The notes beneath the pieces were generated by a model. That model had not been told where the DNA came from. It saw nothing but the letters and a program-made list of their open reading frames with translations, and ran no database searches. The position numbers and the translations under genes are program-made. Of a stretch of 64,000 nt of DNA, positions 10,066 to 19,427 are shown in pieces; the stretch's first letter is position 1, and each line of letters opens with the position of its first letter. Source of the stretch: Nitrospira sp. (GTDB taxonomy: Bacteria > Nitrospirota > Nitrospiria > Nitrospirales > Nitrospiraceae); contig CP092079.1 in assembly GCA_022226955.1 (NCBI GenBank), positions 3,374,790-3,438,789 of the forward strand, read 5' to 3'.

Positions 10066-12258
10066 ATGTTTCATGACGTAGCAGGTGCGGGCATTTCTCC
10101 TGAAGGTCAGGCTTCGGAAGCGGGCAATGGTCCTCTAGTCGATACAGGCCTCTTGTGTCTCTTGATCCTGGCTCGGTTCTACGATTTGCCTGCAGACGCA
10201 GGGCAATTGCGTCATCAGTTTGCCCAATCCAACCATGTGTTTTCCGACAGAGAACTGCTTCGAGCCGCGAAACATCTCGGGCTCAAAGCCGGCATACAGA
10301 CCATCACTGAGAGTGCGCTTGCTGGAATTCCGCTTCCCGCGATTGCCAAGTGGACCGACGGCCGGTATGTCGTGCTGGCCAAGATCGACGACGATAAGGC
10401 GTTGATCCAAGACCCGGTGGCAGGGCGGCCGCTAGTGCTTTCGCGCGAACAGTTTGAGGCCGTCTGGTCCGGCGAAGTGTTGCTGATGACGAAGCGGGCG
10501 AATCTTCGCCTTCAAGATCGAACCTTCGACGTCACCTGGTTCATTCCCGCCATCGTCAAGTACCGAAACCTCCTGGGCGAAGTCTTTGTCGCGTCATTCT
10601 TTCTGCAGCTCTTTGCGCTCCTCACGCCGTTGTTTACCCAAGTCGTGATCGACAAGGTGCTGGTCCACAAGGGCTTTACGACGTTGCATGTCCTGGCCAC
10701 CGGCATGATCGCGCTCGCGATTTTCGATGCGCTGCTCGGCGGGTTGCGCACCTATCTGTTTTCTCACACGACGAATCGCATCGATGTCGGACTCGGCGCG
10801 CAACTGTTCAGGCATATTCTGGCGCTGCCCCTTGCGTATTTTGAGGCACGACGTGTGGGCGATACGGTGGCCCGGGTGCGCGAGCTGGAGCAGATCCGTC
10901 AGTTTCTGACGAGTCATTCTGTGACGGTGGTGCTGGATCTGCTCTTCACCGCGGTCTTTTTAGCAGTGATGTGGTTCTACAGTCCGATCTTAACCGGCGT
11001 GGTGATGCTGTCGCTCCCGCTCTATGCCTTGTTGTCGATTGCCATTACGCCGGCGATTCGCTCCAGGCTGCATGAAAAATTCAATCGTGGAGCGGAGAAC
11101 CAGTCGTTCTTGGTCGAAACGATCAGCGGTATGCAGACGGTGAAGGCTATGGCGGTGGAGCCGCCGCTGCTGCGCAAGTGGGAAGAGCAGCTGGCCGGCT
11201 ATGTGAGCGCTAGTTTTCGTGCTACGAGTCTGATGACGGTTGCTGGTCAGATCGCCGCTTGCATTCAGAAAATTACGGTCGTGGCCGTGCTCTGGGTTGG
11301 CGCCTATCGCGTGATTGATGGCGAGCTCAGTATCGGGCAGCTCATTGCCTTCAATATGCTATCGGCACAGGTCACGGGCCCGCTTTTGCGCCTCGTTAAT
11401 CTCTGGCAGGAGTTTCAGCAAGTGGGGATTTCTGTGCAACGGCTCGGGGACGTCCTCAATACTCAACCGGAGCCAACGTACAATCCGAACCGGACCACAC
11501 TCCCCCAAGTACGTGGACAAGTGGTTTTTGACGGGGTGACCTTTCGCTATCGGCCAGACAGCGCCGAGGTGTTGCGCAAGGTGTCGTTCACGGTGGCCCC
11601 CGGCAAGGTGATTGGGATTGTTGGGCGATCTGGATCGGGAAAGAGCACCATCGCCAAGTTGATCCAGCGTCTCTATGTGCCTGAGCGGGGCCGCATCCTC
11701 GTCGATGGGGTCGATCTCGCGCAGGTGGATCCTGCCTGGTTGCGCCGCCAGGTGGGGGTGGTGCTGCAAGAGAACTTTTTGTTTCATCAATCGGTGCGCG
11801 ACAACATTGCCTTAACCGATCCGGGACTGGCGATGGAGCCGGTGATGCAGGCCGCGAAGCTGGCCGGCGCCCATGAGTTCATTCTGGAATTGCCTGAAGG
11901 TTACGACACATTGGTCGGAGAGCACGGCTGTTCGCTGTCAGGCGGCCAGCGGCAGCGCATTGCGATTGCCCGCGCGTTAATCGCGAATCCTCGCATTTTG
12001 ATTTTCGATGAGGCGACCAGCGCCTTGGATTATGAATCCGAGGCGATCATTCAGCAGAACATGACGCAGATTTGTCAGGGGCGCACGGTATTCATCATCG
12101 CGCATCGGTTGAGCACGGTGCGGCCGGCCCATTGTATTTATGTGATAGACAAAGGCGATGTGGTGGAGTCCGGCCCACATGATGAACTGGTGCGGATGAA
12201 CGGATTCTACGCCAGATTGTGCCAGCATCAGAAAGGGGCGAACTCGATACCAGTATAG
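10066..12258 (+). CDS. HlyB-type type I secretion ABC exporter (C39-like domain, permease, ATPase)
   Basis: 730 residues. Residues ~20-140 form a peptidase-C39-like domain in which the expected Cys position reads D-T-G (VDTGLLCLL), as in HlyB-class exporters that bind rather than cleave RTX substrates. Residues ~150-440 are the six-helix permease; the rest is the ATPase with Walker A GRSGSGKS, signature LSGGQRQR, Walker B ILIFDEATSALD and switch His in IIAHRLSTV. It sits in the inner membrane, exporting the RTX protein together with the HlyD-like adaptor that follows. Start: ATG 10066 has no good ribosome site directly upstream; the purine-rich GGGGAGAAGAGG (10029-10040) instead fits a mini-ORF at 10050-10076 that overlaps this start. 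Confidence 0.95.
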   Translation: MFHDVAGAGISPEGQASEAGNGPLVDTGLLCLLILARFYDLPADAGQLRHQFAQSNHVFSDRELLRAAKHLGLKAGIQTITESALAGIPLPAIAKWTDGRYVVLAKIDDDKALIQDPVAGRPLVLSREQFEAVWSGEVLLMTKRANLRLQDRTFDVTWFIPAIVKYRNLLGEVFVASFFLQLFALLTPLFTQVVIDKVLVHKGFTTLHVLATGMIALAIFDALLGGLRTYLFSHTTNRIDVGLGAQLFRHILALPLAYFEARRVGDTVARVRELEQIRQFLTSHSVTVVLDLLFTAVFLAVMWFYSPILTGVVMLSLPLYALLSIAITPAIRSRLHEKFNRGAENQSFLVETISGMQTVKAMAVEPPLLRKWEEQLAGYVSASFRATSLMTVAGQIAACIQKITVVAVLWVGAYRVIDGELSIGQLIAFNMLSAQVTGPLLRLVNLWQEFQQVGISVQRLGDVLNTQPEPTYNPNRTTLPQVRGQVVFDGVTFRYRPDSAEVLRKVSFTVAPGKVIGIVGRSGSGKSTIAKLIQRLYVPERGRILVDGVDLAQVDPAWLRRQVGVVLQENFLFHQSVRDNIALTDPGLAMEPVMQAAKLAGAHEFILELPEGYDTLVGEHGCSLSGGQRQRIAIARALIANPRILIFDEATSALDYESEAIIQQNMTQICQGRTVFIIAHRLSTVRPAHCIYVIDKGDVVESGPHDELVRMNGFYARLCQHQKGANSIPV

Positions 12259-12275
12259 GGAGCAGACGAAGAGCG

Positions 12276-13685
12276 ATGGCCTTTGGATCAGTGGCACGAC
12301 ATTGGGCGGTGTGGAAAGCGGCGTGGCAGGCGGAGACGGGCATGGGATCAGGATCCACGCGAAGCGCGAAGAAGGGAGCCAGCCCCCTGGCCACGGAGTT
12401 TCTTCCCGCGGTATTGGAGATTCAGCAGGCGCCGCCCTCGCCGATCGGCCGGGCGATGCTCTGGACTATTATGGCTGTTTTTACCACGGGTGTGCTGTGG
12501 GCGACGTTCGGCTGGATCGATATCGTGGCAACGGCACAGGGGAAAATTATTGCGAGTGGCTATTCCAAAGTGATTCAGCCCTATGAAACTGGCGTGGTTG
12601 CCGCGATCCATGTAGCGGATGGGCAGGTGGTGAAGAAGGGTGACGTGCTGATCGAGCTAGATCCCACGCAGAATCGCGCGGACCATGATCGGGCGTTTAA
12701 TGAGTATCGCGCGGCGAAAGTCGAGGCTGCCCGGTTGCGGGCTTTAGTTGCGGGGCAAGCGACGTTCAAGGCGCCCGCCGATGCCGATCCGCAGTATGTG
12801 GCACTGCAACGGCGGTTGCTCGCCGACCAACTGGCCGAATATCAGGCCAACGTAGCGGCTGCGCAACATGTGATCGATCAACGGACGTCGGCCTTAGAGC
12901 AGACGCACGAGAATATTGTGCGCCTGGAAGCGACGGTCCCGATGGAGGCGGAGCGCGCCGAGGCTTATAAAAAACTACTGGAGCATGATGCGGTTACCAA
13001 AATGGATTTTCTTCAGGCGGAGGGCCAGCGCATCGACAAGACGCAGGAGCTGGCTGGTCAACGGAAGAAGTTAAAGCAGGATCAATCCGCCTTGGCCGAG
13101 GCTGAGAAACACTACGGTGCGATGCAGTCGGAGTTTCAGCAGGTGAAACAGGTCGAGCTTTCGGCGACGGAAACCAAGGTGGCGTCGCTTGTACAGGACG
13201 TGACCAAAGCCGGACAAAAAGCGGATTTGCAACGACTCTCTGCACCCATCGACGGTGTTGTGCAGCAAATGGCGATGCACACGATTGGCGGCGTGGTGAC
13301 GCCGGCGCAACCATTGTTGGTTGTCGTGTCGCAGGAGCATCCGGTCGAAGTGGAAGCGCAGGTGGAAAACAAAGATGTCGGGTTTGTGCAGGAAGGGCAG
13401 CCGGTTGAAATTAAGGTCGAGACGTTTCCATTCACTCTCTACGGAACGATTCCCGGTCTGGTGCTCACGGTCTCCGACGATGCGGCGCCGATTGAGAAAG
13501 TCGGTTTGGTCTATCCCGCCCGCGTTAGCATGGACCGAGGGACCATTCAGGTTGAAGGCAAGCCGGTGCATCTGACCCCCGGCATGGCGGTGACGGTGGA
13601 AATCAAGACTGGCCAGCGGCGGATGATCGAGTATTTACTTAGTCCCTTGCTGAAATCTGTACAGGAAAGTATGCGGGAACGATGA
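12276..13685 (+). CDS. HlyD-family membrane fusion (adaptor) protein of type I secretion
   Basis: 469 residues from ATG 12276, which follows GAAGAGCG; an upstream in-frame ATG at 12219 would overlap the exporter gene and is less likely. One transmembrane helix near residues 70-90 (LWTIMAVFTTGVLW), then a lipoyl/beta-barrel half-motif (ASGYSKVIQPYETG, VADGQVVKKGDVLIELD), a long periplasmic coiled coil (~120-290), and the returning lipoyl and beta-barrel strands (APIDGVVQQMAMHT). It links the ABC exporter to an outer-membrane TolC-like channel. It begins 17 bases after the exporter stop and its TGA overlaps the next gene's ATG (ATGA). Confidence 0.95.
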   Translation: MAFGSVARHWAVWKAAWQAETGMGSGSTRSAKKGASPLATEFLPAVLEIQQAPPSPIGRAMLWTIMAVFTTGVLWATFGWIDIVATAQGKIIASGYSKVIQPYETGVVAAIHVADGQVVKKGDVLIELDPTQNRADHDRAFNEYRAAKVEAARLRALVAGQATFKAPADADPQYVALQRRLLADQLAEYQANVAAAQHVIDQRTSALEQTHENIVRLEATVPMEAERAEAYKKLLEHDAVTKMDFLQAEGQRIDKTQELAGQRKKLKQDQSALAEAEKHYGAMQSEFQQVKQVELSATETKVASLVQDVTKAGQKADLQRLSAPIDGVVQQMAMHTIGGVVTPAQPLLVVVSQEHPVEVEAQVENKDVGFVQEGQPVEIKVETFPFTLYGTIPGLVLTVSDDAAPIEKVGLVYPARVSMDRGTIQVEGKPVHLTPGMAVTVEIKTGQRRMIEYLLSPLLKSVQESMRER

Positions 13686-14933
13686 GTCTGCGCAGCGCGG
13701 TCGTGCCTACGGTTATGGGGTTGGTGTTGCTTCTGGTGATTTCGACGGGACAGGCTGCCGAGACAACGGGATTTGGTGCTCCTGTTCCACCGCCTGTCTT
13801 GACCCTGACGTTGCGTGGAGCTCTCACGGCGGCCGTCGACAATAATCCTGATGTCCAGCTGTATAAGGAACGGATTGAAGCCGCACAGGGGCAGGTGCAG
13901 ACGCAACTCGGCAGCCTCCTGCCCAATCTTGCCGGCACGGTTCGCCAGACGCGGCAAACGCAGTTTCTCGGGACGTTCGGACTGGCGCCTCAACGAACAG
14001 ACCCCTTCAGTATTTTCGATGGACGGGTGAATGCTTCGCAAAATCTATTCAGTGTCAGTCTCATCCAACGATGGCGGGCATCGCGCGAAACATTGCATGT
14101 CACCGAGTTTGAGGCCGAGAGCCGGAAGTTCGATGTCATGGCTAGTGCCGCGCTCGCCTACATGGAAGGGCTGAAGGCCATGGCCATGGTAAAGATGCAC
14201 GAGGCCAATCAGCGAGCGATGGAAGAGTTGCTGGTCTTTGTAAAACAGCGCGACGTGGCAACAGGGTTGGATGCCGCCTGCCTCGGCGCGCCAATTATTG
14301 GCCTTGACATCTTGGTATGAGAAGGAGCACCGTAAAGCTACACTGCTAATTTTCGGCCATTCCATTTTCTGGCCATTCCCATAAATCAAACTGACGCTCA
14401 CCGACGATCTGACGACAGGTACAGCTCGTCCTGGTAAAAGCGTCGGAACTAACCTATTTGTCGATGACTGGAGAGCGCGTCCTGTCGCTCGTTGCGCGGG
14501 GGGCCTCCGGCCTCAATGACAATCGATGGAATAACATACTCGAGACTACAATATGGCGCTCTTACTCCAGATTCCCATCTTCGACGGTGCGCAGCGAGCG
14601 GGGCGCATTGCCGAAGCGCGCAGCCAGCCGAGGCAGGAGGCGCTGTGGATGCGCATGGTCCTGAATCAGGTCAAGATGGAAGTCCACGATGCCGTGGCCA
14701 CGGTGATCGCAGCCAAAGAACAGGCGGTCATCGCGCAAGCCGACTTGCAGATAGCCACGAAAGAGCTCGATCTGGCTCGTGAACGCTACGCCGCCATCAC
14801 GGCCGCTAGTTACTTTGAACTCACCAACGGACTCACCTGTGTGGCTAGAGGGCGGGAGAATCTGGTGAACGTACTGTTCCAACTCACCGCCGCCCGCGTC
14901 AACTTTGCTCGCTCGCTCAATACGCTGTACTAG
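13682..14933 (+). pseudogene. Decayed TolC-family outer-membrane channel gene of the type I secretion locus
   Basis: The first 212 codons (13682-14320) are a normal TolC start: signal peptide, LTLRGALTAAVDNNPDVQ and the coil up to QRDVATGLDAA, then an early stop. TolC-like sequence continues in shifted frames: KLTLTDDLT near 14388-14414, LSLVARG..GLNDNRWNNI near 14480-14535, then QIPIFDGAQRAGRIAEAR and NLVNVLFQLTAARVNFARS in the frame ending at 14933. At least two to three indels separate these pieces, so no full-length channel can be made. An intact TolC elsewhere in the genome would be needed for the exporter to function. Confidence 0.85.
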
Positions 14934-14986
14934 AGAACGTCTAGTGCAGCCGTGCGATAAGCCAGACCTGAATAAAATATGACGAG

Positions 14987-15260
14987 GCACCCTGCCGGGT
15001 GCAGAGAGAGGCCACTCGAACCAGCGAGTAGCCGTTGTCGTCTGGATTGGCGTTGCACGATTCTCTCGTAGAGTGTGTATTGCTAAATCTTTAAGCAGGA
15101 ATTTTGGCTAGCGTCTAGGAATCCTCATTGGTATGGGATGTCTGTGCCTGGGGCAGTATGTCTAGGGAGAGTCGAGCGGATTCAGTGGAGTGAGACCCCT
15201 GTGAGTAGGCGGACGGTTTAACCTGCAGTGAGCCGGTTAACGGGCGAGCAGAAGGATGCT
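14987..15260 (+). promoter_or_regulatory. Structured leader upstream of FG-GAP gene, copy 1
   Basis: Gene-free stretch between the tolC remnant and the lipoprotein gene. It contains a perfect hairpin GCACCC-TGCC-GGGTGC (14987-15002), a 9-bp arm pair 15010-15018/15025-15033 with a 6-base loop, and a stem 15216-15223/15235-15241 (GTTTAACC with GGTTAAC, one bulged T). The second copy preserves all three, with one compensatory change. No known riboswitch class was recognised. It could be a cis-regulatory RNA or a small RNA gene. Confidence 0.45.
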
Positions 15261-15310
15261 GGGGTTCGTGACATACCTGGCTTGCTGACATCACCGAAGG
15301 AGGATGCGTT

Positions 15311-16852
15311 ATGAATCAAGACGGCCTGACATTGGTGAAGAGTGCTGCGATTTGTCGGAACCTATTTCTGTGCGGCTTGCTGTTTGGGCTGGTGGGTTGT
15401 CCAGAGAATGATTCTTCGGCACCGGTATTGGTAGAGATGTCGACTCTCTCAGCCTCCCTGATCCAACAGGCCTATGTGAAAGCGTCGAATACAGGGGCTA
15501 CAGATAAATTCGGAGGGAGTGCTGCGTTGGATGGCGACACCTTGGTGGTTGGGGCCTACCAGGAAGACAGCTCCAGGGTCACGGTCACTCGGCCCGATGA
15601 GAGTGTGCCGGATAGCGGAGCGGTGTATGTGTTTACACGGACGAATGGAGACTGGTCCCAGCAGGCCTACCTCAAAGCCTCTAATGCAAGAGTTGGAGAC
15701 CACTTTGGCACGGCCCTGACCCTGAGCGGCGATACGCTGGCGGTTGGAGCCCCACGAGAGGATAGCTCGGGAGTCAATGGCGATCAGGCCGACAACAGTG
15801 CTCCAGATAGTGGAGCGGTGTATGTGTATACGCGCACCAATGGAACTTGGGCGCAGCAGGCCTACCTCAAAGCCTCGAATGCGGGCATGGGCGATTTCTT
15901 TGGCAGTGCGCTGGCGTTGAACGGCGACACGCTGGCGGTTGGAGCCCCTCAGGAGGACAGTGCCGCGACTGGAGTCAATGGCAATCAGGTTGACAGCAGC
16001 GCCTCCAACAGCGGGGCGGTCTATGTGTATACGCGCACCAATGGAACTTGGGCGCAGCAGGCCTACCTGAAAGCCTCGAATACGACAAGCTTCAATCGCT
16101 TCGGGAATGCCCTGACATTGAGTGGCGACACGCTGGCGGTTGGAGCTCCTCAGGAGGACAGTGCCTCGACTGGGGTCAATGGCAATCAGGATCAAGGTGA
16201 TGTCAATAGCCAAGCCACTAACAGCGGAGCAGCCTATGTGTTTACGCGAACGAATGGAAGCTGGACCCAGCAGGCCTATCTCAAAGCCTCGAATACGGGC
16301 CTGGCCGATTACTTTGGCACTGCCTTGGTCTTGAGCGGCGACACGTTGGTGGTTGGGGCCAAGGGGGAGGGGAGCGAGGCGACTGGGGTCAATGGCGATC
16401 AGATCAGCGATGATGCTGCAGGCAGTGGGGCGGCCTATGTCTTTACGCGAACGAATGGAAGCTGGGCACAGCAGGCCTATCTCAAAGCCTCGAATACGGA
16501 CCCGGTGGATGGGTTCGGTAATTCTTTGGCTCTGAGCGGCGACACGTTGGTGGTGGGAGCCGCGTGGGAAGACAGCGCTACGACCGGGATCAATGGCGAT
16601 CAGCTCAACGACGGTGCGCAGGAAAGCGGGGCGGTGTATGTGTTCACACGAACGGGAGGAAGCTGGGCCCAGCAGGCGTATTTGAAAGCCTCAAATACGG
16701 GCGCAAGTGACGGCTTTGGCACTGCCTTGGCCTTGAGCGGCGACACCTTGGCGGTGGGAGCCTCGGGAGAGAGCAGCGTCGCGGCTGGGATCAATGGCGA
16801 TCAGCTCAACAACGGTGCGCTGGAAAGTGGGGCGGTGTATGTGTTCCAGTAG
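15311..16852 (+). CDS. Seven-repeat FG-GAP (integrin-like propeller) lipoprotein, copy 1
   Basis: 513 residues; AGGAGG ribosome site just before ATG 15311. N-terminal lipoprotein signal with lipobox LVGC, Cys30. The rest is seven repeats of ~65 residues of pattern QQAYLKASN...FG.ALALSGDTLAVGA...DSGAVYVFTRTNG.W, matching the FG-GAP blade; seven blades would close one integrin-alpha-like beta-propeller. An asparagine/aspartate-rich loop (GVNGDQxDN) in each blade could bind calcium. Probably anchored to the outer membrane as a surface or adhesion protein. It is paralogous to the gene at 17895 through tandem duplication. The ligand is unknown. Confidence 0.88.
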   Translation: MNQDGLTLVKSAAICRNLFLCGLLFGLVGCPENDSSAPVLVEMSTLSASLIQQAYVKASNTGATDKFGGSAALDGDTLVVGAYQEDSSRVTVTRPDESVPDSGAVYVFTRTNGDWSQQAYLKASNARVGDHFGTALTLSGDTLAVGAPREDSSGVNGDQADNSAPDSGAVYVYTRTNGTWAQQAYLKASNAGMGDFFGSALALNGDTLAVGAPQEDSAATGVNGNQVDSSASNSGAVYVYTRTNGTWAQQAYLKASNTTSFNRFGNALTLSGDTLAVGAPQEDSASTGVNGNQDQGDVNSQATNSGAAYVFTRTNGSWTQQAYLKASNTGLADYFGTALVLSGDTLVVGAKGEGSEATGVNGDQISDDAAGSGAAYVFTRTNGSWAQQAYLKASNTDPVDGFGNSLALSGDTLVVGAAWEDSATTGINGDQLNDGAQESGAVYVFTRTGGSWAQQAYLKASNTGASDGFGTALALSGDTLAVGASGESSVAAGINGDQLNNGALESGAVYVFQ

Positions 16853-16879
16853 CGCGATCCGGGCTGGGCAGAGTCACGC

Positions 16880-17495
16880 CAAGGATTGTGCACTTTTTGT
16901 GCGAAGAGCGTCGGTTGGCGATGTCCTGGGGGCAATGCATGCGTATCTCGACGTGCATCCTGGCGTACGGTCTCATGCCCATCATCTTCATCTGGCCCTC
17001 GATCGCATTGAGATGGCGACCTGAGCCGCTGGAGGCAGTGGCTGCTGATGGCACACGTGCGATGGTATCACTGGTGGTAGGACCCCAGTGGGCATGTGTG
17101 GCAAGACTGGTTTGGAGCGTTCTCGATTGAGCAAGATGAACTCTCCTGACCGGCTGCGCTATCTCGAACAGAATCCTGCGCGAGCCACTCGTATGGTACG
17201 AGCCGAAGAGTGGCGATGGTCGAGCGCGTGAAGGTGGCAGGAGGCTGGGCAACGTATTTGTGTTGAAGCAGAGCCTGTTGCTAGACCGGAGCCGTGGCTT
17301 GACTGGGTAAGTGGTTTGATAGAACAAGGCAGAGGTTCAGTGGGTTTGCCAGAGCCTGAGTCAAGGTGCGCCGTTAGGGGCAGCTGTCTGGGCTGCGGTG
17401 ACCGCAGCGGTGCCGAGGCTGGAGGCCAGTCTCCGGCCAATCGGCAGACCGCAGAAACCCGTGGAAATGTGGTCTGTTCCCGTTCCCCCGCCCTG
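16880..17495 (+). pseudogene. Degraded IS200-like / REP-associated tyrosine transposase (RAYT)
   Basis: Fragments in several frames line up in order with RAYT transposases: VHFLCEERRLA then ILAYGLMP at ~16890-16980; the family motif MPNHLHL is restored if one A is added after ATGCCC (16975-16980). Then SGHVWQDWFGAFSIEQDEL (~17090-17145), RYLEQNPARATRMVRAEEW followed by RWSSA (17157-17231), EPWLDWVSGLIEQ (~17289-17328), GAPLGAAVW and SLRPIGRPQKP (~17367-17463). Multiple stops and frameshifts separate them, so it is inactive. It lies exactly between the two FG-GAP units. Confidence 0.8.
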
Positions 17496-17570
17496 CTCGC
17501 TCAATACGCTGTACTAGAGAATATCTAGTGCAGCCGTGTGATAAGCCAGACCTGAATAAAATATGACGAG

Positions 17571-17844
17571 GCACCCTGCCGGGTGCAGAGAGAGGCCGCT
17601 CGCACCAGCGAGTGGTCGTTGTCGTCTGGATTGGTTTTGCACGATTCTCTCGTAGGGTGTGTATTGCTAAAGCTTTAAGCAGGGATTTTGGATAGCGTCT
17701 AGGAATTCTCATTGGTATGGAGGATCTGTGCATGGGGCAGTGTGTCTAGGGAGAGTCGAGCGCATTCAGTGGAGTGAGACCCCTGTGAGTAGGCAGACGG
17801 TTCAACCTGTAGTGAGCCGGTTGACGGGCGAGCAGAAGGATGAG
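17571..17844 (+). promoter_or_regulatory. Structured leader upstream of FG-GAP gene, copy 2
   Basis: Equivalent of 14987-15260 shifted by 2584. The hairpin GCACCC-TGCC-GGGTGC is unchanged (17571-17586); arms 17594-17602/17609-17617 still pair over 9 bp using two G-U wobbles; in the stem 17800-17807/17819-17825 the T-A pair of copy 1 (15219-15239) is C-G (17803-17823). This supports RNA structure rather than simple sequence retention, but from one pair of copies only. Confidence 0.45.
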
Positions 17845-17894
17845 GGGGCTCGTGACTCAACTAGCTTGCTGACATCACAGAAGGAGGATGCATT

Positions 17895-19427
17895 ATGAGT
17901 CAAGACAGCCTGACATCGGTGAAGAGTGCTGCAATCCGGCGGAACCTGTTTCTATACGGATTGCTGTTTGGGCTGACTGGTTGCGGAGGGGATGATGCTT
18001 CGCCGCGGCTGGTAGGGATGCCGACGCTCTCGGCCTCCCTGATCCAGCAGGCATACGTGAAAGCCTCGAATACGAATTCCGGTGATAACTTTGGTTTTCA
18101 AGTTGCGCTGGACGGGGACACCTTAGTAGTTGGAGCTTGGAATGAAGATAGTACCGGGGTCAATGGCAATCAGGCCGACAATACTGCAAGAGACAGTGGG
18201 GCGGTGTATGTATTCACGCGCACGAATAGGACCTGGGCGCAGCAGGCCTATCTCAAAGCCTCCAATACACGCGCCGGAGACCGCTTTGGCACGACCCTGG
18301 CTTTGGACAGCGATACCTTAGTGGTTGGCGCTTGGCTTGAAGATAGCGCGGCGACCGGGGTCAACGGCATTCAGACAGACAGCAATGCCGGGGATAGTGG
18401 GGCGGTCTATGTGTTTACGCGGACGAATGGAAGCTGGACCCAGCAGGCCTATCTCAAAGCCTCGAATACAGGGGCCGGGGATCGTTTTGGCAGCGCCTTG
18501 GCATTAAGCGACGATACGCTGGCGGTTGGAGCCTCGCGAGAGGACAGTGCCGCGACTGGGGTCAATGGTGACCAGGCCGACAACAGCGCGGCGGACAGCG
18601 GGGCCGTCTATGTGTTTACACGCGCGAACCATGTCTGGACGCAGCAGGTGTATCTCAAAGCCTCGAATACAGGGGCCGGGGATCGTTTTGGCAGCGCCTT
18701 GGCATTAAGTGGCGACACACTGGCGGTTGGAGCTTCGCAAGAGGACAGTGCCGCGACTGGGGTCAATGGCAATCAGGTCGATAATACTGCGGGGGACAGC
18801 GGGGCGGTCTATATATATACGCGGACGAATGGGAGCTGGACGCAGCAGGCGTATCTCAAAGCCTCGAATACAGACGCTGGGGACGCTTTTGGCGATCCGG
18901 TGGCTTTGAGCGGCAATACGTTGATCGTCGGGGCCACGGGGGAGCGCAGCGCCGCGACGGGGGGCAATGGCAATCAATCCAATAACCACGCGTTCAGTAG
19001 TGGAGCGGTGTATGTGCTCACACGCAGCGGAGGAGTGTGGGCGCAACAAGCCTATCTCAAAGCTTCGAATACGGGCGCGAGCGACTTCTTCGGTAATGCT
19101 GTGGCACTGAGTGGCGATACCTTGGTGGTTGCGGCAATGTGGGAGGATAGCGCCGCGACGGGAGTCAATGGCAATCAATCCAATAACCACGCTTCCAGTA
19201 GTGGAGCGGTGTATGTATTCACGCGCGCCGGTGGGGTATGGGCTCAGCAAACGTATGTGAAAGCGTCGAATGCAAATGCGTCAGATTATTTTGGCTCGAG
19301 TGTGGCGCTGAGCGGCGACAGGCTGGCGGTTGGGGCTTCTGGAGAGGGCAGTATTGCGACTGGGGTTAACGGCGATCAGAGCGACAACAGCGCCGGGAAC
19401 AGCGGGGCGGTGTACGTGTTTCAGTAG
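17895..19427 (+). CDS. Seven-repeat FG-GAP (integrin-like propeller) lipoprotein, copy 2
   Basis: 510 residues; AGGAGG precedes ATG 17895. Lipobox LTGC with Cys30, then seven FG-GAP blades as in copy 1. Blades 3 and 4 are nearly identical in DNA (TGAGDRFGSALALS), pointing to recent blade conversion or duplication within the gene. Blades 5-6 carry QSNNH loops not seen in copy 1, so the paralogs have diverged mainly in the loop segments, as expected if loops contact a ligand. Predicted outer-membrane-anchored propeller; function unknown. The tail after the stop (19428-19584) has no recognisable gene. Confidence 0.88.
   Translation: MSQDSLTSVKSAAIRRNLFLYGLLFGLTGCGGDDASPRLVGMPTLSASLIQQAYVKASNTNSGDNFGFQVALDGDTLVVGAWNEDSTGVNGNQADNTARDSGAVYVFTRTNRTWAQQAYLKASNTRAGDRFGTTLALDSDTLVVGAWLEDSAATGVNGIQTDSNAGDSGAVYVFTRTNGSWTQQAYLKASNTGAGDRFGSALALSDDTLAVGASREDSAATGVNGDQADNSAADSGAVYVFTRANHVWTQQVYLKASNTGAGDRFGSALALSGDTLAVGASQEDSAATGVNGNQVDNTAGDSGAVYIYTRTNGSWTQQAYLKASNTDAGDAFGDPVALSGNTLIVGATGERSAATGGNGNQSNNHAFSSGAVYVLTRSGGVWAQQAYLKASNTGASDFFGNAVALSGDTLVVAAMWEDSAATGVNGNQSNNHASSSGAVYVFTRAGGVWAQQTYVKASNANASDYFGSSVALSGDRLAVGASGEGSIATGVNGDQSDNSAGNSGAVYVFQ

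Larger units (their letters stand above)
14910..19427 (+). repeat. Tandem duplication, two copies offset by 2584 bp
   Basis: The last ~25 bases of the tolC remnant, its stop codon, the ~377-nt leader and the FG-GAP lipoprotein gene at 14910-16852 recur at ~17494-19427. Four landmarks keep the same offset of 2584: tolC stop 14931/17515, GCACCC hairpin 14987/17571, covarying pair 15219/17803, gene start 15311/17895. Leaders are nearly identical; the genes have diverged more. The decayed transposase at 16880-17495 fills the joint, so it marks or caused the duplication boundary. Confidence 0.9.

Noticed and set aside
15100-15260. c-di-GMP (GEMM) riboswitch in the FG-GAP leader
   Set aside because: The conserved GEMM core strings (GCAAACC and GGGACGCAAAGCC) are absent.
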